A stretch of 64,000 nucleotides of DNA from Dentipellis sp. KUC8613 (taxonomy: Eukaryota; Basidiomycota; Agaricomycetes; Russulales; Hericiaceae), in contig NSJX01000009.1 in assembly GCA_002286715.1 (NCBI GenBank), positions 187,966-251,965 of the forward strand. The letters run 5' to 3'. Below, one piece after another: positions 56,670 to 64,000 of the stretch. The translations under genes were made by a program, and so were the position numbers. The notes under the pieces were generated by a model. It did not search any database. It had not been told where the DNA came from and saw only the letters and a program-made list of their open reading frames with translations. Positions within the stretch are counted from its first letter, which is position 1, and the number at the start of each line of letters is the position of its first letter.

Positions 56670-58251
56670 CTAAAACGAGACCCCATGCGCGCCGCCGTCG
56701 TGCGCACCGGCATACGCGCCCGCCCAGCGCGTATCAAAGTCGGCGGGGAGCGCAAGCGGCGACATCGCGAACGGGGCGTCCATCGCGCCCGGGCCGCCGC
56801 CGTGCGCAGCGAACGTGTCGCTCGACGCGCTGACGGGGCTATGATCGCTGTAGCTCTCGCTGAGGGGCGAGATCGGGAGGTCCGCGAGGAGGCAGGGCTG
56901 GGGGCGTCGATGTCAGCATTTCGCACGGGGCGGGACGAGGCGCGGGGGGCAGACAGACGCACGTCGCACGGGTCGAAGGAGAACGGGCTCGGGTTCGGGT
57001 TGCTGAGCGCCGTGGGGGACGCGATCGAGAGCGAGGGCGAGGACGCGGCGGACGCAGCGGGCGGCTCGCTGAGCTGGTACACGACGGTGAGCAGCACGGG
57101 GCGGTTCTGCGTGCTCGCGCCGGGCCCGCCCTGGACGATCTCCTGCACGATGCAGTACCGGCCTGGATCTGGGTGCCGCGGCCGGTCAGCACCCGCGGGG
57201 GCGCGCGCGTGCATCGACGACGTACCGTGGGACTCGCACAGGCGCTGCCAGTACTGCGGGACGAGCGCGGTGCTGTACATGAAGAGCGCGTCGGGGCCGG
57301 TCTGCGCGCACGCGAGCTCGGTGAGCTCGGTGCCGATGCAGTTGCCGTTGTAGTACACGGAGCAGGAGGACTGGGCGGCGAGGAACGTCGAGGACGTGAA
57401 CGTGACGGTCGGGTCGATCGCGCGCAGCGGGCGGGGCTTGGGTGAGCGGAAGACGACCGCGGAGGCGGCGGAGGCGGCGTGCGAGGACGAGCCTGACCCC
57501 GACCCCGGTGAGAGCGGAGGCGTCATGGAGCCAAGGACGATGCCGCCCGCGGTGCCGGCGTCTGCGGGATTCCAGTGCGCGTGTGCGGGGAGGACATCGA
57601 TGCAGACGAGGGCGCGCGAGGGGCGCACGGGGCCGAAGAGGCTGCCGGGGAGGCAGGGGTCGGAGACGGCGGACGCGCCGTCCGAGGTGCCCTCGTCGAG
57701 GGAGGGCGAGGAGAGGTCGTGGGCTTCGTCTGCGGAGGCGGACGAGAAGTCGCGGTTGGAGAGGAGCTTCAAAACTGGGGCACTCGTGAGCACGGCACGC
57801 GGAGCGGGGGAGGAGGAGGGGGACGCGCACTTCGCTTGCCGCCGCACGTGTCGCGGAGCTGCTGGAGGCGGGAGCCGACCTGCTTTGCGGTCCTGCGCTT
57901 GCCCGTGACGTGGAAGATGTAGTCGGAGATGAAGCGGTTGCGGTTCGGGAACCTGCTGAGGGATCGGGTCGAGCGGGAGGACTCTGGACGGTACTTGTCC
58001 AGGGCTGGAGGTGGTGCGTGGACTGAGAGGGGATGCGGAGGCATGGTGGAGACGCGAAGCGTACCTTCGACAAGGGCTGCTTCGAGGTAGGGAGGCCAGA
58101 CGGCCTCACCCTTGCCCTTGAGGGTCTTCCAGCTCTTGCGGCCGCTGACGATGGTGTTGACGGCATCGCGTGTGCGGTCGTCGCAGGCGAGAGGGTAGGA
58201 GAGGTCGTCTACGGCGGACATGCGGACGTAGTCGTTGAGGGGAGCAGACAT
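56670..58251 (-). CDS. TEA/ATTS-domain transcription factor
   Basis: The start at 58251 gives MSAPLNDYVRMSAVDDLSYP. The TEA DNA-binding domain spans exons: RDAVNTIVSGRKSWKTLKGK, AVWPPYLEAALVEGLDKYRP, then FPNRNRFISDYIFHVTGKRR, TAKQVGSRLQQLRDTCGGK. This family includes AbaA/Tec1 (development, filamentation). A Ser/Pro-rich middle follows, then a conserved region (FTSSTFLAAQSSCSVYYNGN, YCIVQEIVQG). A 76-bp intron (GTGCGTCTG...CCCCCAG) after FSFDPCD restores frame to LADLPISPLSESYSDHSPVS and the end HDGGAHGVSF (stop 56670-56672). TATATATG lies about 40 bp upstream of the start. The continuous 448-residue frame hides that last intron. Confidence 0.87.
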
Positions 58252-61159
58252 GGGAGGATGGGGGAAGGGTCGGGATGTCGGGAGGGTATATATGTAGGGA
58301 AACGAGGCGGGCGTGGTAGATCGCCGGAATGGAGGACAAGAGACTAGAAGGGACGCCTGGTTAGGTAACAGAGAGATTGTGTGGAGGACGAACAGGTTTA
58401 CGCCACTCGCCCGAGCTGCAGTGTACCCTAGGAATTCCTTCGGAATCGCGCCCTTCCCCCGGCCTGCGCCCCGTCCCGTCCCTCCGTCCACCCGAGCGAG
58501 CCCCCGCGAGCTGTGCACGGCATGGACGTCCTGCTCGCACGCGACGCGGGGGCGACGGGCAGGAGAGACGCGACGGAGAGGACGGGGAGAGGGAGGACAG
58601 GGCAGGGCGGGAGGAGGAATTGAAGCGGCGCCCGACCGAAGTGACGGCGCAGAGGCCGGATTTGAGAGCAAGATCGGCGAGCGAGGCGATAATTTTGCGG
58701 GCGTGATCCGTGCAGGAAGCGTCTTCGATGCGGTCTGCGAAAAACACGCGCTCTCAGCCCGCCCGTCCCCCGGTTCGCCTCTATACTTGTTTGCCCCTCA
58801 TCAGAACAGAACGCGTCCCGTGAGAGACCCTGTCTGTCGAAACGCGGCCACCACACGTCCCCTCCGGCCCGCCATCTCTCTCTCCAAGTCCTCGCCTCCG
58901 TCCTCGTCGACACCGACTCCATTCCAAGCCTACCCACCCACCCCGGCTCCCAAACGAACACCGTCTCCCCGCCTCCGAGCTCCCTCCTCCCGCGCACGAC
59001 ACTCCTCGCCCGCGCACAGACGCCCGCGAAGCCCTGGGTTCTAGGCCGCGGGCACCATTAATGATTCCACATTCCGCCACTACTTCCCCCGGCCCTGCGA
59101 CCCCAGAAGCAAGCGTCCGCGCACGACGTATACGTATACGTATACATACGTCTGCGCCATCCCGAAATCAAATGCACCCGCCGCGCACTCTGGCACCTGC
59201 CCATGACGGAAGCGGCCCGGCGCGCGGGCGCGTGCGGTGCAGCTGCACGGCCACCGTCGCCTCGACGTCTGACTCTGCGTGCGCGTACGTACAGCGCGTG
59301 ACGCCATCGCCCATGGCGCGTTGCTGCGATGCGGGCCTGCGTGGGTCCTGCGCTGTCTAGCGTGAAACACGCACGGCCCGCCGACGTCGACGTCGCATAG
59401 CAGCCCGCGGCCGCACACTCCCGGCCCACGTCCAGTCCAGTCGACCCGGCCGCGCGCGACCAAGTCTAAAGTCCAAATCGCGAACCAAGTCGCTCGCGTC
59501 CCGACGCCCAGCCCGCTCGGCAAGCTCCCGCGCCAGAGATCGCGCGCCGATTCGCATCGGAATCTGGCCAGATGCGCGCGCGCGATGATGATGCTGCTGC
59601 TGATGATCCCAGATGCAGATGCTGCGGCCACCCGACGCCCTCGACTGCTGCCCAATGGGCGCCCCCGCACCCGGCGATCGGATCTCAGCGAGCCCGCCCG
59701 GCAAACCACCGCGGAGGCCAATCCCGATATTCGATTCCGCGCGATTTCCGTGCCCGCCTAATCCTCGCCTGCCCTGCGCGTCAGACGTCCTGTACATCCA
59801 CCACGCACGTCCGGCATATCCCACCCCCCCTGCAATATCGATCCTGATTACAGCAATGCGCCAGAACTCGAGGGCAGTGACTTGACTTCGCCTGACTCGC
59901 GGCTAGCGGCCATGGCACTCACGCTAACCTGGCCCACCGACCCGCGTCCCTATCAGATACGCATCGATCGCGGTGCTCCCAATGACCGCATCGCAATTAC
60001 CAGCGCCGCACGTCCTCGCGATCGACCCCGCGGAATTGCAATACTTATCGTCGTTCGCTCACGTTACTCACATGCATATGTACTTACTCGCATGTATATG
60101 TCCTTACTCGTCCTCGCATCACGAACCCGGACCCGTGCCACTTTGCCTTCGCCTTCGCCTTCGCATGCGCCTATCCGTATCCGCATCGAATCATACCTAA
60201 TCAGAATCAAACTCAATACGAATATTCCCAGTCCAGTATTACATGCCCACACGCGTCGACAGTACTAGAGACAAAGTGCTCCGAATTCGTGCGACTGAAT
60301 ACAGACTGCACATCTGAATCGCGCAGCCCGCATCGAGCACTCAGCGCTCAGCACTCGATCGTAAATGCTACTTATGACTGCTCCACAGAGCCAGAGCCAG
60401 AGCCAGAGAGAATCACGCGCCCACTCGTCCTCGTACGCGTACAATTCGGGTATAGCACGGCCCGCTGTATACTGCATTGCGTCACGCGTAGCAAAGTACC
60501 AATGAGTCCGCGTCGCGCGTGAGCACCACCAGACCAAGACCAAGAAAGGAGCACACGTCCGAGCAGGTAATAAAAGTATCGAGTAAAATGTAAAATGTAA
60601 ACCGTAAGCTGTGGAGGGTCAAAATGTCAAGAAAAGATCGTAGCAGCCGCGGGCGAGACGAGAAGGAGAAGGGAGAGGGGGAAGAGGGAGGGGGAAGGAT
60701 GGGGGCCAAGAAGTCTGAAGTCAAAGTCTGTGATTACGAATACGAATGTCCGCACGCGCGTCCGTCCGTGCTGCCGTGTATGAATGAAATGCATACGAGC
60801 GACGAGTGCGACCCGAGCCCTATAATGCGGGTGTCCAGGTATCCCAAGCATCAGCATCAGCATCAGCGTCAGTCCATACCACCACCCACCACCCAAGCAC
60901 CAAGCACCCAACACCAAACGGGGAAATGCCGCGGCGCACCACACACGACGACGCGTACTTATCCGATTCCCCATGACGCCTCTCTCCGATCAAGCGCGCC
61001 CATCCGCCTTCGTCGACTCTCGTAAGCACGTCTTCTGCCGCGCCCGCACAGAAGCACCGCACCGCACCCATTCATCCACCACCACCAGTCCCGCCCACAG
61101 ACACAAACCCAAAAAATCCAGCTTCACGATCCACCGCCTGCCAGCGTCCAAACCCCGGC
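58252..61159. other. Intergenic, 2.9 kb, GC-rich with short tandem repeats
   Basis: Between TEA and GH5 genes. Arrays seen: TACGTA (about 59128-59147), CTTCGC (about 60148-60166), AGCCAG (about 60390-60404), CATCAG (about 60850-60868) and a purine-rich run (about 60655-60705). Overlapping frames of 100-240 residues on both strands look like GC-rich artefacts. No domain recognised. Confidence 0.45.
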
Positions 61160-64000
61160 TCACGGCCCGGTCGTCGCCGCCGCCGCTGCCCCTCCGCCCC
61201 CACACGCCGCGGTGGGCGCGACGACGCCCTTCGAGTCCCACGCGTCCGGATAACTACACCCCTGCACCTGCGTCATCGCGCCCGCCGTGTCCTTCGCATC
61301 GAACCAGCCGTCCGGCACGCTCACCGTCGGCGTCGGCGTCGCGCTGAACGTCGGCGGCGGCAGCGTCGCGGGCGTGCCCGTCGGCGTGTACGTCGGGAGC
61401 ACGCCCATCGCCGCGCCGTCCAGGTTCGACAGCGTCGCGGGCGGCCACGGCGCCGCGGCGGACGCGCTCGCCGCGATCGTGCCCGCGCCCGCGCCGCCCG
61501 TCTGCCACGGCGCGTACGACCCGTCGAACGCGTTGATCTTCGCGCCGAGCGCCGCGCAGCGCCCGTTCGACACCCGCGGGTCCTTCGGCATCCACCCGTT
61601 CTCGAGCCCGAGTTGGTACGACCACAGCGGGGCCTCGACGGTGCCGGACGTGGACGAGTTGCCGATCTGCATTGCAGTTACGAGAAATAGGACGAGCAAA
61701 TGGGAATGTCAGATGGCGGTCCGCGCCGGCAATGCGCGAAAAAAGGGGGGGGAGGGTACGTGCCTTCCATGTCCAGAAGTACCAATTCTGCGTCGCGTCC
61801 ATGCTCGCGGTGGCAAAGTCCAGGAGGCCCTGCTTGAACGTCGCGTTCCAGCTCTGCCAGTTGACGAACGGCGTGCAGTCGCCCGCGAACTTGGGCCCGT
61901 TGCCGACGCCGTTCACATACGTGCCGCAATCATTAATCGCATTGCTGTACTCGCCCGCAATCGTCACGCCAAACGCGGACTGGCTGGGAAGCACGCATGG
62001 GCGGGGGCCCGTCTATTAGCCTGCGCACGTCGGATCCACGTAGGACGGCGGACGGGGGACCCACCTGGCATTAATCGAGCCGCCCCAGGAGCTGCACGCC
62101 TGTTTCGGCCACACGCCGCCCGGCTCGCCGAGCCCGTCGTCGGGGACGAGGGGCGCGTTGTTCGCCTGCCCGTCGAACGCGAAGTATGGATGGGTGTCGA
62201 GGATGATGCGGTCCGAGCCGGGAAGGAAGCCCGCCCAGTTCGAGACGCCAATGAACCCGTCGTGGATCGTGATGTACGGCCCATTGCCCGCGCCCGTGCC
62301 CGTGATCCCGCGGATCATGTTGTGCGCCTGCAGGTAGCTAGCGGAGGGGGGCAAACGGACAGCAGTCAGCCGGGGGGAGCAGAACAGAACGGTCCATCAG
62401 AACGCGGACGGCGACCCACAAGCTCGTCATTTGGTCCTGTCCGATGGTGTTCACCAGCGCCTCGTTCACGATGCCGAATGCGACGACGACGTCGCGGTAC
62501 TCGGGCTGCGCGATGAACTCTGTGATAATGCGGATGTAGTCGAGCGTGCGCTGCGCGTTCGCGAGGCCCATGATGCCGTTCATGAAATTGATTTGCCCGA
62601 GCCGACCGGAATGGTTGTACCCTGCACATATCACACCGCCGCGGACGACGTGGGACGAGGTCAGCGTCCATGTCTACCTTAAATCGAAGCGTGCGCGCGC
62701 GCGCGGCGGCGTACCATTCTGTGACCCAGGGACGGTGTGCAGATCCAGATAAATTCTGAGGCCGTATTTGCGCGCCCACCCAATCAAGCGCAGCATGTAC
62801 CTACGAGAAGCGAGTGCGTGTCAGCGCGCGTGTCACCCTGCGATCCCCACCCGCACAGAAAACTCCAGCGGGTGGATCGCGCCACCGTTTCACTCACTTC
62901 CAGCATACTTTAGCCAGGAAAGGCTCGCCTTCCCAGGTCTCGATGGCCCAGAACGGAATGGGCACCCGAATCCAGTTGAGGCCGGCTCCAGCAATCTCTG
63001 CCAGATCTTGCTCGGTCTAGACAGAGAGGAATGAACGGATGAATGTGAATGTGCTCGGGCAGGAGCATTCTTGACAGGATCCACGGGGGATGTGAAGGGG
63101 GGGACGCGAAAGACTCACGATGAACGTATTGTAATGGTTCTCGAGTTGCCCCTGGAGGCCTCCGTTTGCCGTGTCCGCGGCCATGGCCTCGCTGAGCGTC
63201 CATTCGTCGACCGTGCCGGGGTACTTCTGAAACAGTGCAGGCGAGATGAACGGCTCCAACACGAACAGGCCGCCGAGGTTCACGCCGTAGACTTGGTCCT
63301 TGCCCCACGTCCAGCTCGTGTTGAGCGGCGGCGTCCAGCTGTTGGGCCGTGCACCGTTATTGAACGGGTCCGCTGGATCGGACACCCCTGCATGCGCGAA
63401 CGCACAGACAAACAAACAAGGATTTCCCGGTCAACGTCAATGTCGATATGTTGCACAGACACAGTACGGAGCACCACCCTCGTCCACGGCATCCATTCCC
63501 CGCGTGACGCGCCCAGCCCGCCCACGCTCTATCTAGGCATGTGAAAACAAAATAAAAAAACTTACAGTTTCCGCCAAATGCATTCCGGTACACGAATTGC
63601 TGCCCGTTATCCATCGTGACCGTCGAGCCGTCGCCGCCAGAGGTGGCGCCCGCGGAGGACGAGGGCTTGCTCGCGGCGGCAGAGGACGAGGCGGATGCCG
63701 CGGGTGATCCGCCGTCGCCCTGCGCGGCGTTCGAGTTCGTATGCCTGTCGCTGTTGTGCTTGTGCACGAGCACGACCGGGAGGACGATCGCGAGCACGAC
63801 GACGACGACCGCGGCGGCGGCGAGGAGCCAGACCCACGGGCGTCTGTAGATGGGCGTGCGGGCGCGCGGATCGTACGTCTGTTTTTCGGTGATTGCCTCG
63901 TGCGAGCTGCTCGGGCTGTTGTCCGCGGGGGAGGCGACCTGCTGCGCGAGGAAGGGCGTCGAGTTGGTCGGGGTGCCGTAGTCGTTGGCGGTGCCGTAAG
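61160..64000 (-). CDS. Membrane-anchored exo-beta-1,3-glucanase, GH5 (5' end outside window)
   Basis: A type II membrane protein of the yeast Exg family. A cytosolic N-terminal part (partial) ends TPIYRRPWVWLLAAAAVVVV, with the anchor running to VLAIVLPVVLVHKHN, then a Ser/Ala-rich stalk. The GH5 catalytic domain spans exons: WGKDQVYGVNLGGLFVLEPF, GLNWIRVPIPFWAIETWEGE, YGLRIYLDLHTVPGSQNGYN, VVVAFGIVNEALVN (acid/base Glu in NEA), ILDTHPYFAF, VTIAGEYSNAINDCGTYVNG (nucleophile Glu in GEYS) and NWYFWTWK. A Pro/Thr-rich C-terminal tail ends GGGGAAAAATTGP. It acts on wall beta-1,3-glucan outside the membrane. Both catalytic Glu are present, so it is probably active. At least seven introns. Confidence 0.9.

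Noticed and set aside
57186..58166. 326-residue Arg/Pro-rich minus-strand frame
   Set aside because: Shifted-frame shadow of the TEA transcription factor exons.
61287..62516. 409-residue plus-strand frame
   Set aside because: Antisense shadow of the GH5 exons; the minus strand carries clear catalytic motifs.
1..64000. CRISPR arrays, operons or bacterial-type ribosome binding sites
   Set aside because: Genes are intron-rich and eukaryotic; the tandem arrays lack the repeat-spacer pattern.

Overview
This window is nuclear DNA from a filamentous basidiomycete, most likely a wood-decaying agaricomycete of the Polyporales type. That placement is an inference. It rests on dense genes split by many 50-60 bp GT-AG introns, an F-box/LRR protein of agaricomycete style, a CFEM/GPI protein, a TEA/ATTS transcription factor, and carbohydrate-active enzymes (GH71, a CBM1-linked CE16 esterase, a membrane-anchored GH5 exo-glucanase) typical of wood rotters.

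Left block (1-13.3 kb), ordinary genes: the 3' part of cytosolic asparaginyl-tRNA synthetase (+); an intronless F-box protein (-); a 1.9-kb terminal-inverted-repeat element holding LTR-like direct repeats; an Erv2-type sulfhydryl oxidase (+) converging on a GH71 alpha-1,3-glucanase (-); tRNA-Thr(CGT) (-); TIM50 (+) converging on a CBM1-CE16 acetylesterase (-).

Accessory island (about 13.3-32.6 kb): no housekeeping gene was recognised. Its core is a direct segmental duplication of a multi-gene cassette, 14.8-20.25 kb and 23.3-29.6 kb. Each copy holds a decayed aspartic-peptidase relic, two members (types A and B) of an unrecognised small helical protein family that starts with an AFDIFG-like motif, and an unrecognised minus-strand gene. 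A fifth, truncated member lies at 30.5 kb. A second terminal-inverted-repeat element (20.6-21.7 kb) and one weak gene candidate sit between the cassettes. This island is the best candidate for something undescribed.

Right block (32.6-64 kb): an F-box-like protein with an acidic, Ser-rich tail (+); a CFEM protein (-); tRNA-Ala(CGC) with a small intron (+); a dynamin-like GTPase (-) with a 1.25-kb intron carrying an LTR-like insert and a perfect palindrome; a histidine-phosphatase-superfamily protein whose RHG motif reads RNG (-); a short SRP72 (-) divergent from a pinin-domain protein (+); a TEA-domain transcription factor (-); and a GH5 exo-beta-1,3-glucanase running off the right edge (-). 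The long intergenic stretches at 51.7-56.7 and 58.3-61.2 kb are GC-rich and full of short tandem repeats.

The genes do not form an operon-like pathway. The only functional theme is fungal wall and plant polysaccharide handling (GH71, CE16, GH5).
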